Of a stretch of 64,000 nt of DNA, positions 15,766 to 23,841 are shown piece after piece. The notes beneath the pieces were generated by a model. That model worked only from the letters and a program-made list of their open reading frames with translations, had not been told where the DNA came from and searched no databases. The DNA is from a virus. A program made the translations under genes and the position numbers. The stretch spans positions 1 to 64,000 of the IMG/VR virus record IMGVR_UViG_3300014501_000016. The stretch is one strand, 5' to 3'. The stretch's first letter is position 1. Every line of letters begins with the position of its first letter.

Positions 15766-15991
15766 TCACAAAGTATATGCGACGGGAGTCTTGCCGTGGG
15801 GGCTGCGTGATGCGAGGGTCGTGGGTGCGCACAGGAATTGTCAATGCGCGAATCATCTTCGTACTCGGTAGGGGGTTGCCGTCCTCATCCCCACTGCTTG
15901 GGATCACGATGACGTATGGGTCACCGAGCGGTTGCTCGTTCGGTATCACTTCAAACTGAACCATCTCGTATTCGACGTCGCCCACGCGCAT
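15749..15991 (-). CDS. small hypothetical protein (antisense moron)
   Basis: The start chosen is ATG 15991, giving 80 residues with a beta-rich look: EYEMVQFEVIPNEQPLGDPY, VIVIPSS and TKMIRALTIPVRTHD. It precedes and overlaps the other leftward small gene. Unknown function. It may be expressed from the prophage independently of the late operon. Confidence 0.55.
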   Translation of the reverse strand: MRVGDVEYEMVQFEVIPNEQPLGDPYVIVIPSSGDEDGNPLPSTKMIRALTIPVRTHDPRITQPPRQDSRRIYFVNAGPV

Positions 15992-16023
15992 GTCAGCAGT
16001 ATAGGCCACAGCAGGAGAAAAGC

Positions 16024-17271
16024 ATGAAAGCTTATCCGCACATCCGGCGCGCACTGGCCGGAAAACTCTGGTACGTCCACGAGCAGAAAATGCAGGAGAT
16101 GCTCGCGTTCCTGGAGATTAAGCTTGCGGGTGGATCGAGCGTGCCCGAGGTAATCGAATCAATTCGCGCCGTCAACCAGGCGGCTGCAGCAAGATCGCAG
16201 CAAACTGCTGCGAAGCCCGGTGCAATCGCGGTCATTCCCATCTATGGGATGATCATGCATCGGCAAATGGCGGACATATCGGGCGGCTCGTCAGGGACAT
16301 CGACAGCCGTCCTTTCCGCAGCCATTCGCCAGGCGGTCGAGGATCCCGGCGTGAGTTCGATCGTGCTCGACATCGATTCCCCGGGCGGTGACGTTGATGG
16401 GGTCGACGAGTTAGCCACCGAAATCTACCAGGCGCGAAAGCAAAAGAAGATCACGGCCGTGTCGAATTGCCTGTGCGCGTCGGCGGCCTACTACCTGGCG
16501 GCGCAGGCCTCCGAAATCGTCGTCAGTCCGTCTTCGCTCACCGGTTCGATCGGCGTCTACACCATGCACGAGGACGATTCGGCGATGCTCGAGGCTGCGG
16601 GCATCAAGCTGGAACTGATCAAGTTCGGCGAAAACAAGGCAGAGGGAAACAGTCTGGGCCCACTGACAGATTCCGCCCGGGAACACCTCCAGCTGATCGT
16701 TGACACCTACGGAATCGCATTCGAGAAAGCTGTCGCGCGCGGTCGTGGGATCAAACAGGACGAGGTACACAGCAAATTCGGCCAGGGTCGGGTATTCGAC
16801 GCAAAGACTGCAGTCCGAATTGGCATGGCGGACAGGGTTGGGACATTGGCGGACGTTTTAGGCCAGTCCGGGACTGGGAAAAGTGCGGGAAATTCGCGGG
16901 CAGTGGCACAGATGGAAGAGGTTGAGCCAGAAGTTGTCCAGGCGGATGGGAGCGCACCCGCGATTGGCGTCGGGGAGCTATTCGTGAAGGAAATTGCTCG
17001 CATCGGTGCCGCTGTTGAAACACTTCAGTCAGGCGTCCCCGCAGCAAAAACAGTCCGAGCCGATGACGGTTGCAGTTGCGATTGCGTCCCCTGCGACGGC
17101 GGCGATTGCGATGACTGCGACCACGACGATTGCGCATGTGAAGGCTGCATGTGCGAGACGGCCACGGGCAAGCGCAATGCCAAGATGAGCGCCGAGGAAC
17201 TTGACAAGACGCGTGCCCGGGGATTTGAGCGGATGCGTCACGAATTGCGTTCGGCGGAGTATGCGTCGTGA
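16024..17271 (+). CDS. S49-family prohead protease with Cys-rich C-terminal tail
   Basis: 415 residues from ATG 16024 (AGGAGAAAAGC upstream). SppA-like blocks: AVIPIYGMIMHR, SIVLDIDSPGGDVDGVDELA, catalytic Ser in NCLCASAAYYLAAQASE, SLTGSIGVYTMHED and the catalytic Lys in KFGENKAEGNSLG. Such enzymes mature HK97-type proheads between portal and capsid genes. Residues about 348-380 hold ten Cys and several Asp in roughly 28 residues (CSCDCVPCDGGDCDDCDHDD), which is unusual for this family and suggests metal binding or disulphides. Confidence 0.9.
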   Translation: MKAYPHIRRALAGKLWYVHEQKMQEMLAFLEIKLAGGSSVPEVIESIRAVNQAAAARSQQTAAKPGAIAVIPIYGMIMHRQMADISGGSSGTSTAVLSAAIRQAVEDPGVSSIVLDIDSPGGDVDGVDELATEIYQARKQKKITAVSNCLCASAAYYLAAQASEIVVSPSSLTGSIGVYTMHEDDSAMLEAAGIKLELIKFGENKAEGNSLGPLTDSAREHLQLIVDTYGIAFEKAVARGRGIKQDEVHSKFGQGRVFDAKTAVRIGMADRVGTLADVLGQSGTGKSAGNSRAVAQMEEVEPEVVQADGSAPAIGVGELFVKEIARIGAAVETLQSGVPAAKTVRADDGCSCDCVPCDGGDCDDCDHDDCACEGCMCETATGKRNAKMSAEELDKTRARGFERMRHELRSAEYAS

Positions 17272-17561
17272 TCCAGCCGAAGCCCATTGCAAGTCTTGAA
17301 CCGGGAAAGATCTATGCGTTGCGAGGCAGATTCAGGACGGCCGAAGATGAAAATGCATTCCTGGCTCACCTGAACGACCGCTGCCCGGAGTGCAAATTCC
17401 TGATCCTTCCGACTGGCATTGAGGTGGTGGGATCGGCACCGGAAGAATTGGCGTCTGCGGAAATCTTTACTCAGCCTAGAACGCCTCCGCCGCCTCCGCC
17501 CGCAACGCAGAGATGCGGCGAGGTGAGGTTCGCAAGGGCGGTTAAGTCAAAAGATCCGTAA
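17268..17561 (+). CDS. hypothetical protein
   Basis: 97 residues from GTG 17268 overlapping the protease stop (GTGA). The N-terminal 60 residues look compact (PGKIYALRGRFRTAEDENAF, then CPECKFLILPTGIEVV), followed by a Pro-rich run and basic tail. It could be a capsid accessory by position. No family recognised. Confidence 0.6.
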   Translation: MIQPKPIASLEPGKIYALRGRFRTAEDENAFLAHLNDRCPECKFLILPTGIEVVGSAPEELASAEIFTQPRTPPPPPPATQRCGEVRFARAVKSKDP

Positions 17562-17590
17562 TTTTATTACCTCCGGCCGCTAATAAAATT
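17560..17590 (+). terminator. perfect inverted repeat before the capsid gene
   Basis: AATTTTATTA (17560-17569) and TAATAAAATT (17581-17590) are perfect 10-base arms around CCTCCGGCCGC. It is A+T-rich in a GC-rich genome and sits 120 bases ahead of the capsid start. It could be a terminator/attenuator, an RNA processing site or an operator. The 17591-17709 gap holds no gene. Confidence 0.5.
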
Positions 17591-17709
17591 GCCGGGCAAA
17601 TCGCAAAATCTTCGAAGGCCAATGCCTTCGCAACCTGCAACCGGGTCCGGCCAATGCCGATGCACGGGAGCTTTCGCCTGCACCAAAACATAAAACGGAG
17701 ACGAATCCC

Positions 17710-19026
17710 ATGTTGAAAGCACTTCGCCAAAAGAAGGCGGACGCGCTGGCCAAGGCTAATGCCATTTTCAAGGCAGCCTCGACCGCGGGCCGCGATTTAA
17801 CCGAAGCCGAACGGACCGAATACGACGCCATTATGGGCGAAAAAGGTACCGTCGCAGCCATGAACGGCGACATTAAACGCCTCGAACTGATGCAGGAAGA
17901 GGAGCGCAACACTCCCGCCTCAAGCCTCATCGAAGTCGGCGACGACCGCGCAGAGAAGAAGCCTTGGCGCGGGCTCGGCGACCAATTGTGCACCCTGGCG
18001 AAATCAATGAAGGCCGTGAGCACCGGCTATGCGCACTTGGCCGACGCGCGCATCAAGGCAGCCCTGGGATCATCTGAGAGCGTTCCCGATGATGGCGGCT
18101 TTCTTGTTCAGCCGGAATACGATAAGACCCTGCTCCAGCGCGTTTGGGACACCGGCCAGGTCGCGAGTCTCGTCGATAAAATGAAGATGAACTCTGACCG
18201 GCTCCTGATTCCGGCCGTTGACGAAACCAGTCGCCAAGACGGGAAAAGATGGGGCGGCATACTGGGCTACTGGCTGGCTGAAGCTGCGCAGTATGCGGCT
18301 ACCAAGCCAAAGTTTGATGAGCGGCAATTGACCGCACACAAGCTGATCGCGCTCTGTTATATGACCGAGGAGCTTCTTGCGGACACGGCGTTGGTCGAAA
18401 GCTATGTCAACAAGGTCGTCCCTCAGGAATTGGCGTTCAAGCTCGACCTATCCATCATCAGCGGGACCGGTGCTGGACAGCCGCTCGGCATCATGAATGC
18501 TCCGAGCACCATCATCCAGACCTATGCCTCGGGTGAAGGTACGGCGGGGACGCCGCCATCCTCGACCGACATTCTCAACATGTGGTCGCGTATGCCTGCG
18601 GGCTATCGCGGTGATGCGGTCTGGCTCATTAATCAAACCATCGAACCCGGTTTGATTCCGCTGACCATTGGTGCCCCATCTCTGGCCCAAGTGCTGATCT
18701 ATACGGCACCCGGCTTGGCTGGAAACACAAGCGGCCGCGGCATGATGTTCGGCCGACCGGTAATCCCGATTGAACAAACGTCGGCTGTCGGAGTTCAGGG
18801 AGACATCATTCTCTGGTCGCCAAGCGGCTATCTGATGGCGATGCGGCAGGATCTGCGTGCAGATTCCTCAATGCATGTGGCCTTCCTGACCGGCGAAATG
18901 GCCTTCCGCTTCATGATGAGGGCAGACGGGCAGCCGTGGTGGAAGACGCCGCTCCAGCCGTATTACCCGACTGGGGGCACTGCGCCACCGACCATGTCTC
19001 CTCAGGTCATCCTGCAAACCCGGTAA
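17710..19026 (+). CDS. major capsid protein, HK97 fold
   Basis: 438 residues. A helical N-terminal delta-like region (KADALAKANAIFKAASTAGR, then ELMQEEERN) comes first. The HK97 shell domain follows: GGFLVQPEYDKTLLQRVWDT, CYMTEELLADTALVESYVN, SGTGAGQPLGIMNAPSTI, PVIPIEQTSAVG and DIILWSPSGYLMAMRQ. It builds the icosahedral head. Cleavage of the N-terminal region by the S49 protease is expected. GGAGACG precedes the ATG. A strong terminator follows. Confidence 0.95.
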   Translation: MLKALRQKKADALAKANAIFKAASTAGRDLTEAERTEYDAIMGEKGTVAAMNGDIKRLELMQEEERNTPASSLIEVGDDRAEKKPWRGLGDQLCTLAKSMKAVSTGYAHLADARIKAALGSSESVPDDGGFLVQPEYDKTLLQRVWDTGQVASLVDKMKMNSDRLLIPAVDETSRQDGKRWGGILGYWLAEAAQYAATKPKFDERQLTAHKLIALCYMTEELLADTALVESYVNKVVPQELAFKLDLSIISGTGAGQPLGIMNAPSTIIQTYASGEGTAGTPPSSTDILNMWSRMPAGYRGDAVWLINQTIEPGLIPLTIGAPSLAQVLIYTAPGLAGNTSGRGMMFGRPVIPIEQTSAVGVQGDIILWSPSGYLMAMRQDLRADSSMHVAFLTGEMAFRFMMRADGQPWWKTPLQPYYPTGGTAPPTMSPQVILQTR

Positions 19027-19048
19027 TTGGGCACAAAACTTTAACGCG

Positions 19049-19080
19049 AAGGCGCTTGTGTAAAGCAAAGCGCCTTTTCC
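19049..19080 (+). terminator. intrinsic terminator after the capsid gene
   Basis: AAGGCGCTT (19049-19057) pairs perfectly with AAGCGCCTT (19068-19076), followed by TTCCTTT. It lies 23 bases after the capsid stop and 26 bases before the next start. Confidence 0.75.
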
Positions 19081-19105
19081 TTTACTCAACGAAAGGATTT
19101 ACGCA

Positions 19106-19603
19106 ATGAGCGCAAAAGGCTTTTGGGCGACACAGGATGGTCATGTCGTCAATCTCATTCCTCCAGTCAGCGCGGGCGCCGCACTCACGGGCGTTCGCTT
19201 CAACATGGCCAATTGGGCACACGCATCTCTTCTCCTGCGCTTCGGGGCGGCGGGCGGACCCACCGGTGCCATCGTGCTCAACGTCTTCCTGGCAGAATCT
19301 GGCGGGTCCGGCGTCGCTATTCCGTTCAAATATGCCCTTCAGTCCGCCGCATCGGCACCGTTTGACGTATTCACCGAGTGGGTCCAAGCCACCTCGGCGG
19401 GATACACGCCGGTCGAGGTAGCCGATGAAATTGTCGGGATTGAGATCGATTCCGATGACCTACTGGTTGCGGCAAACGGGACTTATGTTGAGATTGACGT
19501 CGCAGTCGGGAGTCTGGGCACTACGCCACAGCTTCTTGATGCGATTGGGATCCTGTCAGGCGGTCGATACACGGGCGATCTGTCGGCTTCCGGTCAGGTT
19601 TAA
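19106..19603 (+). CDS. probable head decoration/accessory protein
   Basis: 165 residues, beta-rich and hydrophobic: GFWATQDGHVVNLIPPVSAG, then NWAHASLLLRFGAAGGPTGA and VEIDVAVGSLG. It directly follows the capsid gene, a usual place for decoration or head-stabilising proteins. No conserved family identified. GAAAGGA lies before the ATG. Confidence 0.7.
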   Translation: MSAKGFWATQDGHVVNLIPPVSAGAALTGVRFNMANWAHASLLLRFGAAGGPTGAIVLNVFLAESGGSGVAIPFKYALQSAASAPFDVFTEWVQATSAGYTPVEVADEIVGIEIDSDDLLVAANGTYVEIDVAVGSLGTTPQLLDAIGILSGGRYTGDLSASGQV

Positions 19604-19623
19604 TTTGCCTTGCTGGCCATAAC

Positions 19624-19659
19624 GAGGGGGGCGGAGCCATCCCGCTTCCCTCTCTTTTT
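19624..19659 (+). terminator. intrinsic terminator-like hairpin
   Basis: GAGGGGGGCGG (19624-19634) pairs with CCGCTTCCCTC (19642-19652) with two G:T wobbles, followed by TCTTTTTG. It ends 11 bases before the start at 19670. Confidence 0.65.
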
Positions 19660-19669
19660 GGAGTCTCGC

Positions 19670-19834
19670 ATGTTCGAGCCTGCCGATGTCGAGAGGGCTT
19701 TAACCGTGGCGCAGGCTCTCGCCAAGGAACTGTGCTCCGGGACGGACACGGAGCTGATGATCGAGGTCCATTCCGAAACCGAAAAAGAGGCGGCTTTTAT
19801 ATTGCGACTCAAGAGGGTTGAGCCATGTATGTAG
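19670..19834 (+). CDS. small hypothetical protein
   Basis: 54 residues from ATG 19670 (TTGGAG upstream). An acidic helix (ADVERALTVAQALAKELC) is followed by a beta hairpin (ELMIEVHSETEKEAAFILRL). Unknown. It overlaps the next start by 10 bases. Confidence 0.55.
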   Translation: MFEPADVERALTVAQALAKELCSGTDTELMIEVHSETEKEAAFILRLKRVEPCM

Positions 19835-20109
19835 AAATTCTTGACGGTCAATACGCGGGCCAGATGCGCGAAATGGAACCCGGCGTCGCGCAAGACCTGA
19901 TAAACCTCGGACGGGCGCGAAAGTTCGCTCAACCCACGTCCGCTGCACCTCCTTTGCCCGGCGGGTACTCCGGCGCCCAGGTGGCCAAAACGCCTGTCGC
20001 TCCCGCCGTAGTTGCCGATGTTTTGCAGGCGCGATTAGAGAAAGTCGAACGCCAGATCCGCCAAGATCAAGAAAGGCAGCACGCCGACGGAAAGAAGAAG
20101 AACAGGTAG
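19825..20109 (+). CDS. small hypothetical protein, basic helical tail
   Basis: 94 residues. MYVEILDGQYAGQMREMEPG suggests a small beta domain. A Pro/Ala linker and a charged helix (ARLEKVERQIRQDQERQHAD) end in a Lys/Arg cluster. It sits between decoration-type protein and head-tail connector. No family assigned. Confidence 0.6.
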   Translation: MYVEILDGQYAGQMREMEPGVAQDLINLGRARKFAQPTSAAPPLPGGYSGAQVAKTPVAPAVVADVLQARLEKVERQIRQDQERQHADGKKKNR

Positions 20110-20961
20110 ATGAGCATCGCACTCATCACACCGCCGGTAGCCGAGCCCGTCACCGTTGCCCAACTCATGCAGCAAATGGGCTTCGGTACGGTTGCGAATG
20201 CCACGCTTTCGGCGACATTGAACGCACAGCTGAACACGTCACTCGTCGCGGCACGGGCAAATGTCGAAAGCTTTCTGCGGCGCGTGCTCATCACCCAGCA
20301 CTGGTTATTGCGCCGGGATAGGTTCACGCATCGCATGATCGATTTGCCGAAACCGCCATTTCAGTCGGTTGACTTCTTCAAATACATCGACACCGGCGCG
20401 AACGTCCAGCAACTGTTTCTGGATACGACCTATGGCCTGAACTTTCCTGCTCAATATGGGTACCAGCTCGAACGCGGGAGCGACACTCAACCGGCGCGAT
20501 TGTTTCCGCCGTGGGCCAAGCCATGGCCACCCACGCTCATGGTGCCGTCGAACGTCATGGTCCAGTTCCGGTGCGGCTATGGTGGCCCGCAGCTCGTTAC
20601 GATGACGGCCGCATCCGCCATCCTCGTGGGCCCGGTATTCAATCCGGATGACGCGCCGTTGATGACTGGAGACACAGGCACGCTGGTAAGTGTTCCCGGC
20701 GCCGGGGCCGATGGGTTGAACAGTCCGCCGCTGGTGGCCAATGTCGCATCGGTGGACGTGAATGGACAGGCGACACTTTCCGTAGCTGCAACCACCGCGG
20801 TGGCTAATGTGCAGGCGTGGATTGGTAATCCGATACCGGGGGACATCATCAAAGCGATCCTGCTGCTGGCCCAGTTTTACTACGAACAGGCGAGCGTGGG
20901 CGGGGAGATTCCTCGCTACATCACGGACTCGATCTGGCCATACCGGAATCTGGTTAGCTGA
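20110..20961 (+). CDS. head-tail connector (gp6-like)
   Basis: 283 residues. The N-terminal connector pattern is EPVTVAQLMQQMGFG, then LNTSLVAARANVESFLRRVL, the standard first helices of gp6-like/DNA-packaging connector proteins. The C-terminus closes with IPGDIIKAILLLAQFYYEQA. It is longer than the usual 100-200 residues because of an inserted beta-rich region at about 95-240. It would cap the portal ring. Confidence 0.85.
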   Translation: MSIALITPPVAEPVTVAQLMQQMGFGTVANATLSATLNAQLNTSLVAARANVESFLRRVLITQHWLLRRDRFTHRMIDLPKPPFQSVDFFKYIDTGANVQQLFLDTTYGLNFPAQYGYQLERGSDTQPARLFPPWAKPWPPTLMVPSNVMVQFRCGYGGPQLVTMTAASAILVGPVFNPDDAPLMTGDTGTLVSVPGAGADGLNSPPLVANVASVDVNGQATLSVAATTAVANVQAWIGNPIPGDIIKAILLLAQFYYEQASVGGEIPRYITDSIWPYRNLVS

Positions 20962-21371
20962 TGGCGTGGACATACCCGTGGCAGCGCGTAAAAGACCCAC
21001 TGGTAATCCCCTCGGGTGCGCTCCGCAATGCTGTCCAGATTCAGTCACAGAGCGCGACCCAGGACACTTTCGGCGAACAGATAGCCACCTGGTCAACAGT
21101 ACCGGGCGGGAACATGTTCGCGGCGATTGAAACGATGCGGACAGGAGAGCAATTCGAGTCCGGCTTCGTTTCGCAGGTCGTTCATCGCATCACGATCCGT
21201 TGGCCCGGTCCGAGCGTTCCCATTCTCGCGAACATGCGTGTGGTCGTGGATCCGGTTCCAGGTGGGCAATCGAGCATGTATCTAATTCAAGCCGTGGAAA
21301 ATGTTCAGCAACGGAACAGGGTAGTGCGCATGACATGCCTAGAGATAGATAACTCCACGGTAAGTTCATAA
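20961..21371 (+). CDS. head-tail adaptor/head closure protein
   Basis: 136 residues beginning with an ATG that shares the last base of the previous stop. SGALRNAVQIQSQSATQDTF, FAAIETMRTGEQFESGFV, HRITIRWP and MYLIQAVENVQQRNRVVRMT match the SPP1 gp16/HK97 gp7-like head closure fold. It seals the head exit and joins it to the tail. Confidence 0.85.
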   Translation: MAWTYPWQRVKDPLVIPSGALRNAVQIQSQSATQDTFGEQIATWSTVPGGNMFAAIETMRTGEQFESGFVSQVVHRITIRWPGPSVPILANMRVVVDPVPGGQSSMYLIQAVENVQQRNRVVRMTCLEIDNSTVSS

Positions 21372-21403
21372 CTGATGTTCCACATGGAACACTAAGCCAG
21401 TCA

Positions 21404-21772
21404 TTGGTGGCCAAGATGCTGAACAGCGCTTTCCTTCTGTTCGTAATCGTCATCACGACCTTGATATCCACGCTTCTTAACCGAAAGGACCACAAACTCA
21501 TCATGTCCCAGCTCGATGACCTCAACACCGCAGTTACCGCCATCTCGACCGACCTCAGCGGACTGTCAACCGATGTGACCACCGTGCTCGCCGATTTCGT
21601 GGCCGCAGAAGCCACCATCGCAGCCGGCGGTACCGTCGACCTCAGCGCACCGATTGCCAGCCTGACTGCCATCGCGGCCAGCATCACGGCACTCGATACA
21701 AGCGTGAAGTCGGCGATTCCGGCAGCCTCACCGACAGCCTCGGCAATCCCGTCAACCAAGCCTGCCGCCTAG
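21404..21772 (+). CDS. hypothetical protein, Thr/Ala-rich coiled coil
   Basis: From 21404 there is an N-terminal hydrophobic anchor (NSAFLLFVIVITTLISTLL). The alternative start at ATG 21503 (AAAGGAC upstream) removes it and leaves 89 residues: LDDLNTAVTAISTDLSGLST, a helical Thr/Asp/Val heptad protein, and a Ser/Pro/Ala tail. Similar coiled-coil proteins occur beside phage tail genes, without known role. Start uncertain. Confidence 0.55.
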   Translation: MVAKMLNSAFLLFVIVITTLISTLLNRKDHKLIMSQLDDLNTAVTAISTDLSGLSTDVTTVLADFVAAEATIAAGGTVDLSAPIASLTAIAASITALDTSVKSAIPAASPTASAIPSTKPAA

Positions 21773-21783
21773 GAGCCTGAGCC

Positions 21784-21993
21784 ATGAACACCAGGGATAC
21801 AGTCAAGGCGCTGAGGACCGTAGCCCTGGTGCTCGAACAGGAGCATGAGTTGATGGACGACTTTCATGCATACGCGCACGAGTTCGGCGGCTCTGTTGGC
21901 TGCAACGTGTTCGAATTAGCGCTCCGTCACGCGTTGTCGAAGCAGGGCCTGACGCTTGAGGAGTTTCGCCGCAAACGGGGAAGCACACCATGA
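21784..21993 (+). CDS. small hypothetical protein
   Basis: 69 residues, helical, MNTRDTVKALRTVALVLEQE onward, with a basic C-terminus (TLEEFRRKRGSTP). Unknown. It overlaps the next gene by 4 bases (ATGA). Confidence 0.55.
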   Translation: MNTRDTVKALRTVALVLEQEHELMDDFHAYAHEFGGSVGCNVFELALRHALSKQGLTLEEFRRKRGSTP

Positions 21994-22247
21994 TCATTTC
22001 GATACTTCTCGCGGCGGCACTCACGCAAACACAGCAACAGAAGCACGACGCCATCGAACTCGCGCTGTTCACCCGCATGCAGGCTGACGAAAACAAGGTT
22101 GCGGAAATTTGGCGACCGAGCCCGAAGCTACTTTCGGATTATCGCGCGGCCAGGCGCTGTTACGTGCAATTTCACCTGTACAGGGTCGAGGGATGCACGG
22201 GAGAGTTTGACCGCGTCGACCAGGACCTGAACCGGGCGAAGGAGTAG
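21990..22247 (+). CDS. small secreted/anchored hypothetical protein
   Basis: 85 residues with a short hydrophobic N-terminus (IISILLAAALTQTQ) that could be a signal peptide, then a helical domain with two Cys (RRCYVQFHLYRVEGC). Unknown function. Coupled to its neighbours by overlaps. Confidence 0.5.
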   Translation: MIISILLAAALTQTQQQKHDAIELALFTRMQADENKVAEIWRPSPKLLSDYRAARRCYVQFHLYRVEGCTGEFDRVDQDLNRAKE

Positions 22248-22249
22248 CC

Positions 22250-22618
22250 ATGGATGCGAAAGAGGGAACCTACAGGGGAACGCTAAGCAACGCGATCAAG
22301 CCGCAAAACTCGCAGGCAATAAAGAAGCTGATCGAAATCGGGATCCTTCCACCGGACTGCACACGCTTCGAACTCATCATCGATGCGAAAGACGTGATCC
22401 GGGCAAAGTGCGAGTTTTTCGTAAGCGAAGAGATTCTGCGCGAGATGGCGGGCGTCTTTGAGCATCACCCTGAAGAGGCGCGGCAAATTGCCAAGACCGC
22501 GATTGTCACGGCGCGCACCGATTATTGTGTCGGCAAAGCGGAGACCAATAACATTCCGCGACTGATTTTCGATGACCTGTTCGATGAAAACGATCCCAGG
22601 TTCGAACCGAAGCGATGA
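22250..22618 (+). CDS. hypothetical protein
   Basis: 122 residues. NSQAIKKLIEIGILPPDCTR is followed by a strand-rich stretch (RFELIIDAKDVIRAKCEFFV) and an acidic tail (IFDDLFDENDPRFEP). No family recognised. It overlaps the tail-completion gene by 4 bases, within the head-tail joining block. Confidence 0.6.
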   Translation: MDAKEGTYRGTLSNAIKPQNSQAIKKLIEIGILPPDCTRFELIIDAKDVIRAKCEFFVSEEILREMAGVFEHHPEEARQIAKTAIVTARTDYCVGKAETNNIPRLIFDDLFDENDPRFEPKR

Positions 22619-23007
22619 TTGAAGCCGGCCTTTACACGTTGCTGAGCACGGCCAGTCCAATCGTCGCCATATGCAGCACGCGAATATACCCGGATGTGCG
22701 CCCGACCAGTCCCGTCTACCCATTGATGGAATTCAAGGAAATCGGCGGCATCGCACGGCCGACATTCAACACTTCGGGCATGCAGCGAGACCGATTCCAA
22801 TTCGATTGCTTCGGCCAGCGGAAGAGTGATGCGGCTGCATTGCGGGATGCTCTGAGGCAGACACTGAACGGCTACCAGGGGTTGTTGAGTGACGGCACCT
22901 TCCTGCAGAACGCGTGGTTGATCAACAAGGGTTCGTCTTACAGTGACGATCCGAGAATCTACTGCGCGACATACGAATTCTATTTGCTCTACAACTTCAC
23001 GAACTAA
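22615..23007 (+). CDS. tail completion protein (DUF3168/gp17-like)
   Basis: 130 residues. MIEAGLYTLLSTASPIVAIC opens the DUF3168 fold. RIYPDVRPTSPVYPLMEF, RDRFQFDCFGQRKSDAAALR and RIYCATYEFYLLYN follow the family order. It ends the tail tube at the head-proximal side and helps tail-head joining. Confidence 0.82.
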   Translation: MIEAGLYTLLSTASPIVAICSTRIYPDVRPTSPVYPLMEFKEIGGIARPTFNTSGMQRDRFQFDCFGQRKSDAAALRDALRQTLNGYQGLLSDGTFLQNAWLINKGSSYSDDPRIYCATYEFYLLYNFTN

Positions 23008-23022
23008 TCCACAGGAGAAGAC

Positions 23023-23463
23023 ATGACCTACACCGGTTCACTCGCAATTGCGGGGCGCGGAAGTGTGCTTTCGGTCGGGGGAACGCCCACGGTCGTAGGC
23101 GAAGTAAAAACCAGCGGTATCAGCGGCAATAGTTGGGGGACTGCCGACGTCACGAACTTCCAGTCGGGCCCGGATCGCGAATTTATCGTCACGGTACGCG
23201 ATAACGGACAACTCAAGCTGGCCGGCAACCGTGTAAGCGCAGATGCTGGCCAAGTGATCGTTGAGGCGTCTTACCAGTCCGGCGCCATCACAGCATTCAC
23301 CCTGCAGCTTCCCAAGGCGGCATCCCAGACCACGAACGGCGATAAGTATGCGTTCAATGCGCTGGTTGAATCGCGGTCGTTTGATGTGGACGTGACCAAG
23401 GAGATTTCTTGGAACGTCTCGCTGAAGATCTCAGGCGCAGTGACATTTACGGTCGGGACCTAG
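23023..23463 (+). CDS. major tail tube protein
   Basis: 146 residues, beta-rich: SLAIAGRGSVLSVGGTPTVV, WGTADVTNFQSGPDREFIVT, GQVIVEASYQSGAITAFTLQ and ISWNVSLKISGAVTFT. The order (completion protein, tube, chaperone, tape measure) and the tube-domain pattern support the call. It polymerises to the non-contractile tail tube. Confidence 0.85.
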   Translation: MTYTGSLAIAGRGSVLSVGGTPTVVGEVKTSGISGNSWGTADVTNFQSGPDREFIVTVRDNGQLKLAGNRVSADAGQVIVEASYQSGAITAFTLQLPKAASQTTNGDKYAFNALVESRSFDVDVTKEISWNVSLKISGAVTFTVGT

Positions 23464-23466
23464 GCG

Positions 23467-23841
23467 ATGGCGCGCAAACCGACGCACGAATCAGCGCCCG
23501 ACCCGATGCTGCCGAAGACTCCGGTGGAGATCAATGGCAAGGTCTATAACTTGTGCTTCGACTATGAAGCCATCCGCACGGCAGAGAATGCCTATCACGC
23601 AGAGGGCCACACTGCGAACTTACTCCTGTCCTTCAGTGATTTCAGCTTTAACGGGGTCAGCATGGTGCTGCCATGCGTCCTGCGTCCATTTCACCCTGAA
23701 ATTGGATGGGACGAGGCCCAGGCGATGATCAACCTTGGCAACGTCATTTTGATAGGCAACGCGATCAAGAACGCCTGGGTTGAAGCAATGCCTAAGAAGC
23801 CGGAGGGCGAGCCGAAAGACCCAAACCCCCCGCAACCCTGA
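23467..23841 (+). CDS. tail assembly chaperone, upstream frame (G-like)
   Basis: 124 residues in the zero frame: PVEINGKVYNLCFDYEAIRT is a gpG-like opening, and the sequence ends in a Pro-rich tail at TGA 23839-23841. It would bind the tape measure during tail assembly, as lambda gpG does. A slippery heptamer near the 3' end allows a second, longer product. Confidence 0.82.
   Translation: MARKPTHESAPDPMLPKTPVEINGKVYNLCFDYEAIRTAENAYHAEGHTANLLLSFSDFSFNGVSMVLPCVLRPFHPEIGWDEAQAMINLGNVILIGNAIKNAWVEAMPKKPEGEPKDPNPPQP

Noticed and set aside
20305-21096. 263-residue leftward ORF under the head-tail connector
   Set aside because: Pure antisense shadow of the gp6-like and head-closure genes.
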